DNA of 64,000 nucleotides. It comes from Diphasiastrum complanatum. Taxonomy: Eukaryota; Streptophyta; Lycopodiopsida; Lycopodiales; Lycopodiaceae. The stretch covers positions 78,067,488-78,131,487 of the forward strand of contig CM055095.1 of NCBI GenBank assembly GCA_029204225.1, in the 5' to 3' direction. Below are positions 9,931 through 21,060 of this stretch, piece by piece; position 1 is the stretch's first letter; each line of letters opens with the position of its first letter. The position numbers and the translations under genes are program-made. The notes beneath the pieces were generated by a model. The model was not told the origin of the DNA and did not search any database. It saw only the letters and a list, made by a program, of their open reading frames with translations.

Positions 9931-11330
9931 TCTTGTTCAGGATTCCAATCTCTGGAAAGAAGCTACGGATAAAGAATATTCATCTCTTATCAAGAACTAG
10001 ACATGTACAATTGTCGAATTACCTACTAGCAGAAATGTAGTTGATTGTAAATGGATTTTCAAAGTCAAGTACAAAGTAGACGAAAGTATCGATAGAAGAA
10101 AAGCCTGACTTGTCACTAGAGGATTTTCTCAAGTGTACAACGTCCATTACATTGAGACCTTTAGTCCAGTAGTCAGACATTCTTTTGTTATCATTTGCTG
10201 CTACAACAGATTTGGAAATACATCAAATGGATGTATAGACAGCATATCTCAATGGAGTTATCGAAGAAGACATTTATATGGCGCAACCCGAAGGTTATAT
10301 TATCGAAGGTAAACACAATCATGTGTGTAAATTCCATAAGGCACTTTATGGCTTGAAGCAATCTACTCGAGCATGGTTTCAAAGGATCAATACTTTTCTT
10401 ATTGATCACGGCTACACACCAAGCTCTTCAAATTCTAATATTTACTTCAAGACAATGCAGCAGTCTTTTATCATAATTACTTTATATGTGGACGACACAT
10501 TGCTCTTCGACAACAGTATCAATCTGATAAAAGAAGGCAAGTCAATGCTATCTTCCGAATTCAATATGACCGATATGGGCGAAGCTCATTTCTGCCTTGG
10601 TATTCAAATCCACAGAGACAGAAATCGAAAGTTGATTTACATTACTCAGTAGAGGTACATCTACAATATGTTAGTCAGATATAATCTGATTAATTGCAAG
10701 TTAGCTCTCTCACCAAAGGAACCAGGTCTCAAATTGTCGAAGGACCAATGTCTCCGAACAATCGAAGAGAAGGAACAGATGCGCGAGTATCCTTATCATT
10801 CGATTGTAGGATATCTTATGTATGCAATGATCTGTACCAAGCCAGACATAGCTTTTGCAGTCAGTTCCCTAAGTCAGTTTATGACTAACCCTGGTATAGC
10901 ACATTGGAAGGCTCTTATCAGAGTCATGAGATATCTTCAAGCTACTATAAACTTTTGCATTTGTTATGGAACAATCAACAACGACAAACTCAATTTACTT
11001 AATGGTTACACAGATGCAAGTTGGGCAAGAGATGTAGACACTCGTAAATTTACTTCTAGTTTTACATTCTTCCTCAACAATGGTCATGTTTCCCGGATCA
11101 GTTGCAAGCAATCTTCGATAGCTTTATCCTAGATTTCATTCTAGGAGTAAGCACATTGAACTCAAGTATCACTATGTCAGAAGCAAAGTTCTTGGGAAAG
11201 AGATCAGATTGTAGTACTGTCGAATGCAAGATATGACAGCAGATATTTTTACCAAAGCGTTAATCTTGGATGCACACAGAAAGTTTTGTGCGGAACTAAG
11301 TTTAAAGGTCAAGGCATTCATGGATTTAGA
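9931..11330 (+). pseudogene. Copia-2 reverse transcriptase and RNase H
   Basis: RT begins around LWKEATDKEYSSLIKN and VDCKWIFKVKYKVDESID (9950-10090) with in-frame stops. A frameshift near 10190 precedes an open stretch from 10278: MAQPEGYI, CKFHKALYGLKQSTRAWFQ, the catalytic box LYVDDTLLF, MTDMGEAHFCLGIQIHR. After a stop at 10650 the same frame continues with PYHSIVGYLMYAMICTKPD, FAVSSLSQFM, then RNase H YTDASWARDVDTRKFTS and SRISCKQSSIALS. The C-terminal end (ADIFTKAL-like, about 11235-11265) is degraded. Confidence 0.87.
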
Positions 11331-11341
11331 TTAAGGGGGAG
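11331..11341 (+). other. Copia-2 polypurine tract
   Basis: TTAAGGGGGAG directly before the LTR start TGTTGG at 11342. Confidence 0.85.
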
Positions 11342-12891
11342 TGTTGGATTATTCTCCTACTAATTGACTAATCGACATTTTAATTTTCGTCCAACTTTTA
11401 TCTAGACCTGCAGATTTCTTTGTGTTTTTACACAGTCTGCATAACTACTCGAAAATGGCTCACAGTGTCGGCATTTTCAAGATTTTCTCTCATTTCTACT
11501 TTTTTCGCAAAATGCAAGATGTCTTAAAAGTTAAGAAAATGACTTTGGCAAAGACGTTTGCATTTTTAGCATTTTTTGCATTTTTTGCATTTTTTGCCTG
11601 TGATAGTTTACATTTAGAATTATAGTGTACGTTTAAATATGCAGACAGACTATTTACGACCATAGCCACCGACTTGCATTAATTCATCAGCAAGTAATTT
11701 TTGAGAAGTCCTAACTAAATGGATGCTAGTACATCATATCCAACGGGATGACGCTTTTGACAACCTTATTGCTTAGTATAAATAGTTATTTATATTCTTA
11801 CATTTGAAAGTTGAAACAATGTGATCAAATTTGAAATCTACATAACGTAGCGCCTTCAAATTGATTTTATTTTCTTTTTAAAAAACTGTAATTTTGTGTC
11901 GGGGGCAGCCCGTAAATAAGCCATTTTATCTGTAGTATAGTATGCAACTCAACAAAAAAAAAAATAGTGTAACTTTTAAACGGCGGCTCGGATTGAGACG
12001 ATTATGCTGCCATTAGAAAGCCCTCGACGAGAGCTTTTCAACAACACCCAACAAGACCAGTTCCGAGCTACGATGAAGAAGTTATGGCCAGTCAAAGTTT
12101 TGGTCGGCCAACACTTGGTCAACCCGATATCTCTTTCAAGCGTAGTTGACCAATTTGACCCGATATCTCTGTCAAGCATAGTTGACCAATTTGACCCGAT
12201 ATCGGGTTGACCAAGTGTTGACCGACCAAAACCTTGACTAGCCATAACTTCTTCACTGTAGCTTGGAACTGGGTGATGTTGGGTGTCGTTGAAAAGCTCT
12301 CATAGAGGGATTTCTAATGTCACCGTAATCGTCTCAATCTGAGCTATCATTCAAAAGTTATGATTTTTTACTGCCACTGACTATACTATGCACATAATAG
12401 CTGACCATTGAAGACTGTGTGGGCAAGATTGCGGGCAAAAAAAAAAATTATTTTAGTATTTTACATTGCCAAAAAAATTGTCATCCTACGTGGCAATTCT
12501 TATAGGGCCCTTTCCAAAGCCAAATTTTCTCTTATGTGTACTCATTTACTTCTATTTCATTTTCATACTGAATCAATACTCTCTTCTTATTGCGTTCAGG
12601 TTTGTCTTAGAATGTATGCATTTCTGTAGGTCTTCGCGACTAATTATTTGTCTGATAATTCAATGCATTAATGTTTGGTTACGTAATGACTGTAGTACTG
12701 ATGATTTCAAAGCTAGTTACTATAAGATTGAACGTGATTTCTATCACTATTGTTTTGTTCAAAATTGGTAGGCGTAGTCATGCATAGAGAAAGAGGAAGA
12801 TAGTTTATTCCGCTGCGCACGATAAGTTTTCATTCGAATTTTTTTTATTCGAATCTTATTCGACCTATCTTTCATACACCTCTTTCCAACA
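11342..12891 (+). repeat. Copia-2 3' LTR with inserted foldback
   Basis: Runs from TGTTGGATTATTC to CCAACA at 12891. 11475-11825 and 12536-12891 match the 5' LTR; the roughly 700 bp between (about 11829-12535) do not, and include a long hairpin. It carries the uninterrupted Copia-1 target site near 11695-11705 and a second TATA region at about 11775. Confidence 0.85.
11971..12359. repeat. Long foldback (inverted repeat) inside Copia-2 3' LTR
   Basis: Arm 1 (11971-12130) is the imperfect reverse complement of arm 2 (12199-12359). AACTTTTAAACGGC pairs with GCTATCATTCAAAAGTT-type sequence, and GTTTTGGTCGGCCAACACTT pairs with AAGTGTTGACCGACCAAAAC. The 68-nt centre carries a 36-bp tandem repeat (GTTGACCAATTTGACCCGAT twice) ending in the palindrome CCCGATATCGGG. 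No coding capacity. A MITE-like or foldback element is likely, but no clear terminal repeat or target duplication was found. Confidence 0.8.
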
Positions 12892-12892
12892 T

Positions 12893-13152
12893 GAGCCACA
12901 TCAAATCCTACTTTAGGCCTAATCATGTCTTTAAATGTGTACTTGCCCATTTTGCCTCTAAAGTCAATATTGGCCCTATCTCCTACTAACATGTGGATAG
13001 ATGTCTACAAAATTTCAAGTACCCCTAACTCAACATAGATCTAACATGATTATGACTATTTTTCACATGTGGGAACATGCCCCACACATGTGATATTTCA
13101 TATATACAAGAACTTGTAAAAGATTCAAGCTAGATTTTGCCAATTTTTCACA
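12893..13152 (-). repeat. Copia LTR terminal fragment
   Basis: The segment ends GCTAGATTTTGCCAATTTTTCACA followed by CCCCTCAAAAAC. That matches the LTR end and polypurine junction of the copia family at 23840-23890. It contains paired CACATGTGGG/CCCCACACATGTG motifs. The other end is cut by the Copia-2 3' LTR, so Copia-2 probably landed in or beside it. Confidence 0.65.
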
Positions 13153-13820
13153 CCCCTCAAAAACTAGGTTTATGAGATACTAGATCAAACAAGAAACTTG
13201 TGAAACTTGTTGAGTGGATCCTTTGTTATAAATGTGATGTAAAGGCCAGCCAAGGGATCATTCATGGCAACAAACTCACCAAATACATGATAGGATCTCT
13301 TTGGTAGAAATCAATTGCCAACTCCTTTGAGGAACATTCCACCAATTTGCCACCATTTCCTTGTGTTCCCTCCATGCTTGAAGATGATCTTGGGCTTGAA
13401 AGCTCAACTTCCTTGAAAATAGCTGCACCATAATCTCGAAATCAACAACTATTTTGATCTTATTGAGGCTACATACTTGCTCAAAGACGTAAGTGTCATT
13501 TTCGGATGTTTTCTTGAATCTCAAGGGAAGTTTACAAATTGCCTCACAAAATGGAAAAAAAAAAAAAAAGATTTTTCACACTATGAGAAAATATCTGATA
13601 CTTGCACTTACAAGATCCAAGAGCATAGATTTGATGACACAACCACTTGCTTTCAAAATGATTTGGAAACATATCTAAGCCATCAATGACAAGAAATATG
13701 CCCATCATCAAAGACTAGTATTGCCTCACTTGAACTTTAAGATGTAGAAATCTCAATAAAACAAGATGGTACATCAAATAATTGAACAGAACCAAAAGAG
13801 AATATGTTGAAGTAGATACA
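13153..13820 (-). other. Internal remnant of a copia-like element
   Basis: Minus-strand sequence next to the LTR fragment. The stretch 13560-13720 on the minus strand (GAAAGCAAGTGG, CATCAAAT-TATGCTCTTG) is homologous to plus-strand 38160-38260. The same uncharacterised 3' ORF is therefore present here, in pieces. A minus-strand open stretch at 13524-13276 (QVCSLNKIKIVVDFEIM) is not recognised. No pol motif seen. Confidence 0.45.
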
Positions 13821-14578
13821 TGTTGGCTATTCATATCCCTCAACCCTGGCTATGGCTCCAACTAACGAGTGCTATGGCGGACTCCCAACTAGAACACGTT
13901 ATGTCTCCGACTAGGCATTGTGGCTTTCCCAGCCAATGGCTATGGCTTCCAACTAACCGAGAGGTTGAAGGATGAGAAGATCTACAGTGAGTGGGTGAGT
14001 ATTTCGGGCAAGATCCACTCTTCTCTCGTTTCTCTACTTAGGAACTGACTCAAATGACGGCTTAACCTAATTCAATGATGGCTTAACCTAAAATCTCCTC
14101 CTCTAAGGCTTACCCTACTAGAGAATGGAGGGCCTAGATTAACTTAACCTGTTGCCAGATGAATAATATACAATACAATGTGAAGTAACACAGTACATGA
14201 AACTACACAAGGGAGAACACTAAGAGAGAAAGATAGGCATGTATTGCAAATGAGGTTCTTCTCGAAAATGGACTCTTCCACTCCTATATATACTTGGAGT
14301 GGTGGTCCCTTACAAAAAGGTATTATGGGACTAAATTAACTTCGAATCGCATTGGTGCCATGGGACAAACCCCCAATGGACCATAAACAACTGAACTAGC
14401 TTGAGTTGAACTTATTCAGACTAGTTTAAGTTTCAATCTTCTAGACTTAGGCTTGGAACTAAACAAGTTTAAGTCGTTACAACATGGCACAAAGGCCTAA
14501 ACTTGACTGATCCAGTTCTAGGCTTAAGTCTATATCTTTTTCAAGCTGGCTCGAATATTCATAGAATATCAACCTACA
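13821..14578 (-). repeat. Gypsy-A family LTR, first copy
   Basis: 758 bp, TGTTGG to CCTACA. Same length as and about 95% identical by eye to 14583-15340. A TATA-like CTATATATACTTGG lies at about 14284. The left flank shows no primer site. It is joined to the second LTR by only TTAA. Confidence 0.9.
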
Positions 14579-14582
14579 TTAA
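14579..14582. other. LTR-LTR junction TTAA
   Basis: The sequence across the junction is CCTACA-TTAA-TGTTCG. TT also follows the second LTR before its polypurine tract. The junction therefore looks like the CATT/AATG joint of a two-LTR circle, where two extra bases are kept from each unprocessed end. Confidence 0.6.
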
Positions 14583-15340
14583 TGTTCGATGTTCGTATCC
14601 CTCAACTCTAGCTATGGCTCCAACTAACAAGTGCTATGGCGGACTTCCAACTAGAACACGTTATGGCTCCGATTAGGCATTGTGGCTTTCCAAACTAGTG
14701 GCTATGGCTTCCAACTAACCGAGAGGCTGAAGGATGAGAAGATCTACAGTGAGTGGGTGAGTATTTCGGGCAAGATCCACTCTTCTCTCATTTCTCTACT
14801 TAGGAACTGACTCAAATGACGATTTAACCTAATTCAATGATGGCTTAATCTAAAATCTCCTCCTCTAAGGCTTACCCTACTAGAGAATGGAGGGGCTAGA
14901 TTAACTTAACCTGTTTCCAGATGAATAATATACAATAAAATGTGAAGTAACACAGTACATGAAACCACACAAGGGAGAACACTCAGAGAGAAAGATAGGC
15001 ATGTATTGCAAATGAGGTTCTTCTCGAAAATGGACTCTTCCACTCCTATATATACTTGGAGTGGTGGTCCCTTACAAAAAGACATTATGGGACTAAATTA
15101 AAGTTGAATCCAATTAGTGCCATGGGACAAACCCCCAATGGACCATAAACTACTGAACTAACTTAAGTTGAACTTATTCAGACTAGTTTAAGTTTCAATC
15201 TTCTAGACTTAGGCTTAGAACTAAACAACTTTAAGTCGTTACAACATGACGCAAAGGCCTAAACTTGACTGATCCAGTTCTAGGCTTAAGTCTGTATCTT
15301 TTTCAAGCTGGCTCAAATATTCATAGAATATCAGCCTACA
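14583..15340 (-). repeat. Gypsy-A 3' LTR
   Basis: 758 bp direct repeat of 13821-14578, ending CCTACA. It is followed by TTATCCCCTCC, the reverse complement of a polypurine tract (GGAGGGGATAA). That marks it as the 3' LTR of the minus-strand element on the right. Confidence 0.88.
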
Positions 15341-15352
15341 TTATCCCCTCCG

Positions 15353-18349
15353 TCAAAAGATTGGCGATCCCACGCCAATTGTCGCTGCCTGTTGTCTTGT
15401 CTGGTCTTCCCGCAGCTTTGCATTGATGGCGACCCAGATTTTATGAACTTCTCTGCCAATCTGTTCCATTATCTCGAATCGAATTTTGCCCAAAAATGGT
15501 TGCGACCAATAGTAATCAAGCATGTTCTGTAGAAATCTGTACACGTACCAAGATTCAACCATGTCAACGTGAAGTTCGTTGGTGATCGTCGTCCGATAGT
15601 AAAGCCTTGCCAATTGATGTGATCCATGGGTATGTTTAGGAGCTTATTTAGATCCAAAACTATTGGCGGCAAATCTCTATCCCAGAAACAATTTAAAGTA
15701 GAAAGGAATGATATTAGGCCGCAATGATCTGCAAAGTACCTAACATAGTGGTCCGGATTTGTATGATGGCTCCGATAGAAATAGTTGCAATTGGCTACAA
15801 AATCGGCCGCTGGGTCATCGGTCTGAATGTCTTTAGGTAGAATTGGCCAATATATTTTATTAGGAACCCTTTCTGGTGCAAATACTTCTCTGTTCCTTAT
15901 GGGATAATATGTTGGATTGACATGCATGTAAGTTGGTGTCGTGATATAGCGCTTGAAAGCATGTGCATTTTCCAACATCATAGCACATTGCCACTGAGGT
16001 TGCGGCTCCAATGCTAACACTTTCTGCTTGTGAGATTTACATATCATGATATCGGGAAGAGTGTACCCGCCTCGGTCCTCCCAGTTTGGATATGCTTTAT
16101 TAAACTCCTCTGACATTAACATCTTTCAGCTAGGATTCTTCGACGTGATTCTGTGTCGTACCTCTGTAGTTGTGGTAAGTGTGGGTGGTGGAGGGTTTGG
16201 TATGGTTGTGAAAAGTTCACAGGGTAGGGTTGGATATTTGCAGAGTAGATAAGCAGTGGATAGTGAATGAGGTTGAGTGTCGAGGTGGTGAGGTGATTGT
16301 TCATGTGGTGGGGAGAGGGGTGTGTCATCGAGTGAGGGTGATGAGGCTTGATAGGTGGTGTCGGGTTGAGTGGCAGTGGGGTTACCCCCTTGTGTGCTTT
16401 GAGTTCCACCATTGCTAAGTGATACCCTAGATTATCCCATTGTTGTCCTATGTAGCGCGAAGGTCCAGGATCATTAGTTCCTGCATCCTGTTGTCTATGG
16501 TGCTTGGCGTGTGTTTCTTCATGCTTTGTGTGTAATGTTGGTAGCTGCTAGTGTAATGTTTTTAGCTGTCCTTCTAGCTCCTCAATCCGTGTGTTGAGCG
16601 CAGTTTGATTTGCTAGAGTGGCCTGCTGCAACTGTTGTGCTTGCGTCTGATTCGCCATCAGTACCTGAGTTAACTTCTGACAGGAAGCGAGAGGTATTAC
16701 GGTGCCTTCCGGGATTGGCGGTGCTTGGAACTGGTTGAAATCAATCAGTTGAATATTGTCCATCATAGCGGTCCATAAGTTCCTGTGGCTTCGCCATTCA
16801 CCTTCTAACTATGTTTCTAGGGTCTTGATGAGATCATCCCTACGTTGTAAGTGTGCTTGAACATCTTTGTTATTTCGGTGCAGCTCTTTGAGGTCAGCCA
16901 TGAGTTTTCTTTCGTTGTTTTTTTAATGAGCAACCTCTTGTTCTAATTCTGTGGAATAAATCTGCCATTCTTGTACCTTATTTGTCAACTGCATGTTTTT
17001 CCCTTGCGAGAAGTTGCACCAATTCTGATACTCATTGATTGAAGAGTAGAGATAATGCATGGCATCACTTTGAGCGTTGATGGCCCGTCGCACATTTTTC
17101 GGAAGGTACTGCCACTCCCCAATAGGAGGATACTATTGAGAGGTAGGTGCGTAGGATGGTGGGAGATTTTGTTGTACGTTTTGATACAATGTGTTGTACT
17201 GTTCATGATGGACGGATTGAGCAGACGGAGGGTGTGATGTTTGAGTGAGGGTAATAGGGATTGGAGATGTGTCGACATTTGTGATCGGAGAAGTGAAAAG
17301 TATTGTGGAAGTGGTGGCGGTAGCGGTAGCGGTGGGTGTAGGAAATGGTGTGGTGGTACTAGGTGGCGTGTTTAACAGTGAAAGTGAGAATTCTTCAATG
17401 TTGAAGGATGCGTCAAAGACATTTGGAAAATGCATCGGAGATTGCATAGAGGTGGTTGTGACTGGTGCGGTGGAGAGTGGGATTGTGTTTGTGGAGACAA
17501 TAGGGGGTGTAGTGTGAGGGTGAGTGTGGTGGGTAGTGTCACAACGATGGTTGATTTGGTGGGAGTTGATGAGATGGTGGTTGGTGGGTCACTTACCACG
17601 AACAACACAGGTGGGACACTGGATGGGCATGCTCTTTTAACCGCTGTGACTCTAACTTTGCTTCGTGCCTCGTGTGAGTGACACTGGTGTGTTTCTGCTA
17701 GTGATGTGGCGACATTTGGGTGTTGGCTTGCTTGTTGCCTTTGTGTCTCCCCCTTTTATCCTCTTGGGATGTTGAGCTCATGTCGAGGTGGTATGTGGCA
17801 CGTTTGGATATTTCTCTTGCACTCGAGCGAGAATGCTAGGAAAGTCACCCAAGTAATGTTTGCTTACGAGCATATGCAGGAGATATCCGCACTTTGTGAG
17901 AGGTTTTCTTGCTTTGAGCACTGCACATAATTTGATACTTATCTTTTCTGCCCACTTGAAGTGACGGGTAACAGGTTCCTCCAAGCCAAATGATAGGGCG
18001 AATAAAGTGCTGCTCGGAATCCTGTCAATTCTTGACGATTGTACCTCAGTGAGTAATATAAGAAGGTCCGTCGTTGCCCTCCTGGATCCGAGATGAGTTT
18101 GACAGTGTTACCATCATTTTTATAGATGGAGGTGTCACCGTCTTCCGTACAGAGATGCGTCAAGTAATTCCTATCGAAAGATTGCCCTCTGCCGTGCATA
18201 GGCTCTCCTTCATTCAGGAACCCCAAGTGGCTTAGGATATGTGGTGAGATAGAAATTGAATTCTCGTCGTTGCATCTAGGAATCCTGAATATTTGGAGCT
18301 CGTCATTAGATGTAAAATAAGCCGCATGCACCAGGCATTCATGTTGCAC
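15353..18349 (-). pseudogene. Gypsy-A accessory ORF between integrase and 3' LTR
   Basis: A long minus-strand coding tract, not assignable to a known family by eye. N-terminal part 18349-17939 (136 codons, MQHECLVHAAYFTSNDELQI...) continues in a second frame at 17984-17778 (WAEKISIKLCAVLKARKPL). A Thr/Pro/Ser-rich low-complexity region follows (about 17610-17130). Then comes a Gln-rich coiled-coil-like stretch (LMANQTQAQQLQQATLANQT, 16766-16548) and a Pro/His-rich segment (16412-16116). Last is a globular 217-codon domain at 16122-15469 (YTLPDIMICKSHKQKVLALE, CFWDRDLPPIVLDLNKLLNI), whose end lies in another frame (15613-15353, YWSQPFLGKIRFEIMEQIGR). The last stop is about 10 bp from the polypurine tract. 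Extra ORFs in this position occur in Tat/Athila-type gypsy elements; function unknown. Multiple frameshifts. Confidence 0.6.
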
Positions 18350-18977
18350 ACCGGAGATAAGTCATGTGTCGAAGTTTAGCCGCTCCAAGAAAGGACGAGC
18401 TCCTGGTAGCTTTTGAGAAAAATCAGTAAGTGAATTTCTTGAGTGTACCTGCTAGGTTTCATGTCTGATCAAGCACTTTGCTTAGTTCTGGGACTCCACA
18501 ATATAGATAATATGCTGCTTGATAGCTTATGCGAGTGGTCTCTTTTTTTCTTTTTCTTTTTTTTGAGAGAAAGATAAGTTCCTTGCAATCGATTGCAAGA
18601 ATAAGTGATGCTTGCTCCAACCCGAAAGATAATTACTGTTTTGAGACATGATTGTCACTGGCCATGCATGTTGTTACCTGAAACCTGTACAATACTGATA
18701 GAAGTGAGGTAGATTTGCGAGAATTCGGACCTAAACTATCCTAAGTATTGATTGTTAAATATGCAGGCAATTCAACGAAAAAGGGTGTAAAAAATGAATT
18801 AAAAAAAAATGAACATCATCACAAAACGACAGATTTTACAGACATGCATGCACACACACATAACACACAATCAATCAGTACATGTCTAAGGAATAGCAGG
18901 CCTCATGATATTGTGTGCACACTAATGACTCTTGTTTCGCAAAGCTTATGGAGGTGGAATAGCCTATGGGCAAGGAT
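18350..18977 (-). other. Spacer between Gypsy-A integrase and accessory ORF
   Basis: No coding signal. Contains pyrimidine-rich and A-rich runs (18540-18575, 18800-18815). The position is equivalent to the spacers at 54371-55171 and 59073-59945 in gypsy copies B and C, but no obvious sequence identity with them was seen. Confidence 0.5.
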
Positions 18978-20160
18978 CTAACTTTCGTCTAGTTTCAAAT
19001 CGTAGGCTACCCGTAAGGATGGGACATAGAATTCTACAAACATCATGGCCTCTTGTCCATACGTGAGTTGGAATGGCGTCGTGCCAGTGGTCTTTTTGGG
19101 TGTTGTTCGATACGCCCATAAAGTGGCATGTAACTTAAACTCCCAATCCGACCGACTGGCTTCCATCGTCTTCGTGAGGATTTCACATAGGACCTTATTT
19201 GTGGACTCAGCATGCCCGTTACATCTTGGGTAATATGGGGCACTTTTGCGATGAACAACTAGGAAGGTCAACAACAAGTGTTCAATTATTGTGTTCAAAA
19301 AGTGTGTACCTCTATCGCTGACGATTTCGAGTGGGCAACCAAATCGTACAATGATTTGCTCATAAAGGAAACGAGCAGTGATTTTGGCATCGGCCTTCTT
19401 TACCGCCCGAGTCGCTGCCCACTTCATGCAATAATCTGTCGCCACGATAATATATCTTGCATGTGTGAAACGCACGGCGGGACTAATTGGTCCTACATAA
19501 TCAATACCCCATTTAAAAAATGCTTGTTTAGATAAGATGGGGGTTAAAGGCATATAATCTAAAAATTGTGGCCTTTTGGCTCTTTGGCACACATCACAAG
19601 CCTTTACAAAGTTATGAGTGTTCTTAAATAGCGAAGGCCACCAATACCCAACTAGTAAGATCTCCCTAGCGGTGTTTTCTGAGGCAAAGTGTCCACCACC
19701 AACTCCTTCATGTAGCAAGGATATGATGGGAATAATCTCGCCCTCAATCAAACATCGTCTAATCACACCGTCTGCACCCTTTTTAAAAAGTTGTCCCACT
19801 ATAAGTGTATAGGGTGCCACCTTGTAGATAAGTGCACGTTGGGCAGGTTTCGACAACGTCAGATCTAGCACCTTTGTCATTAAAAACTCTGTGATGTCTT
19901 TGGCCCACATGGGGGTACTGTCAACTTGAAAAAGTATTGCATCGAGTAGGTCATCATTGATTTCCTCCGTTGGTTTCTCATCACTCGGTATTCTGGATAG
20001 ATGATCAGCGGCAAAATGTTGTGATCCTTTGTGCACAACAATACATAATTTAAATTCTTGTAGTAATAGCAACCAGCATGTGATTCTACCTGTTGTGCAA
20101 TTTTTGTTCACTAGGTGAAGTAACGCTTGATGATCTGTGAAAAATACAAAGGGTTTACCT
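18978..20160 (-). pseudogene. Gypsy-A RNase H end and integrase
   Basis: Frames join at the start: GKPFVFFTDHQALLHLVNKN, then MNKNCTTGRITCWLLLLQEF and VVHKGSQHFAADHLSRIP, the end of a Ty3/gypsy RNase H. The zinc-binding region is HEGVGGGHFA...GYWWP...CDVCQRAKRP. The core has WGIDYVGP (Asp 1), IVSDRGTHF (Asp 2) and CNGHAESTNKVL (Glu). HATLWAYRTTPKKTTGTTPF, LTYGQEAM and VPSLRVA follow. The 377-codon frame (20111-18978) is uninterrupted, with catalytic and zinc residues present. It would insert element cDNA. Reverse transcriptase, which should precede RNase H, is missing, so this is part of a deletion derivative. The C-terminal tail ends early, at LKLDES. Confidence 0.9.
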
Positions 20161-20179
20161 AGAAGATAATGTTGAAAGA

Positions 20180-21060
20180 AAAAATATTTGTTTGGTAGAC
20201 CAGTTTATAATGGCATCCGCCTGATATAGCCATGGTCTTCCAAATAATATTGAATATGGTGGTGTGTCTACTGGGTTTATGACAAAGAAATTCATAACGA
20301 ACGTCTCTGTCTCTATAACTACACTAATACCCTTTAGCTCACCTACTAGTATGCATTTGGATGCATCTGCTAAATGGATTTCATGGTAAGTAATAGGCTG
20401 TATCGTTTTTCTAGTCCTAATTCCTTGACCATTGACTCAATTATTAAGCTAATACTGGATCCTGAGTCTATTAGTATTCTATCTTTAGTTTGATCTCCTA
20501 TAACAACACTAATTTCTAGGACTCCACAATCTCCTCTATCTACATATTCTATTTTATTATTGTAAGCATGTATACTTAATGTGACAAATCACTCCCGTTC
20601 CTCAGTCCTTAGGGACTGAAGCCCTTCGTCCTCCGAAGTATAGCTCGAGGATGATGTAGGTGTCTCACCTTCATACTTATCCTTTTCCCAGGATACCGTA
20701 ATTCTTTTATGACTTTTCCCCATCGGTGTCTCCATCTGATCTCTGAAGGTAATCTTCTTCTTCTTCTAGTGGGTTATGACATCGGCTTGGTAGAGCCATG
20801 GTCGTCCTAATAATACTTTATACGACGATTTTCTTGTAGTCCTTAATATAATAAAATTCATTAGGAACTTATGGTCTCCAATATAGACTATAACTTGGAA
20901 CAATTCTCCTATTGGTGATCTTCTAGTTGGATCAGCTAACCTTAAATGTCTTAATGTGGATGCTATTCTATGGTGAATGCCTAACTCGTATGTTGTTTCT
21001 TCAGTCGTTATATTTACGCTAGATCCGGAATATATGGGCACACTATCTAAAATGCAGCCA
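20180..21060 (-). pseudogene. Gypsy-A tandem aspartic protease domains
   Basis: Two successive retropepsin-like units read on the minus strand. Unit 1 (21041-20766 and onward): VPIYSGSSVNITTEETTYEL, LRLADPTRRSPIGEL, IILRTTRKSSYKVLLGRPWL. Its catalytic position is Tyr instead of Asp. Unit 2 (about 20590-20190): GDCGVLEISVVIGDQ, RILIDSGSSISLIIESMV, then PPYSILFGRPWLYQADAI and NWSTKQI. It has an intact DSGS motif. Both units end in the same GRPWLYQAD block, so this is a duplication of the entire domain. A stop at about 20768 breaks the frame between the units. Unit 2 passes straight into RNase H with no RT. Confidence 0.78.

Larger units (their letters stand above)
236..12891 (+). mobile_element. 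Copia-2: degraded Ty1/copia retrotransposon, split by Copia-1
   Basis: Plus-strand copia element. The 5' LTR is in two pieces (236-451 and 6636-7330), followed by an initiator-Met primer site, gag, protease, integrase, RT/RNase H, a polypurine tract (11331-11341) and the 3' LTR (11342-12891). The 3' LTR is bounded by TGTTGG and CCAACA. Gag-protease-integrase-RT is the copia order. Every coding domain carries stops or frameshifts, so it is dead. Copia-1 (452-6635) is inserted in the 5' LTR and a foldback lies in the 3' LTR. The first part of the 5' LTR is missing, replaced by the inverted fragment at 1-235, so no target duplication can be read. Confidence 0.88.

Noticed and set aside
11800-11990. 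Second TRIM or solo LTR in the Copia-2 3' LTR
   Set aside because: The TATA region and flanks align with the Copia-2 5' LTR; only the foldback block is foreign.
17245-17681. Val/Gly-rich plus-strand proteins
   Set aside because: Antisense of the Thr/Pro/Ser-rich part of the Gypsy-A accessory ORF; the plus-strand frames at 16046-16418 and 19045-19812 are similar shadows.
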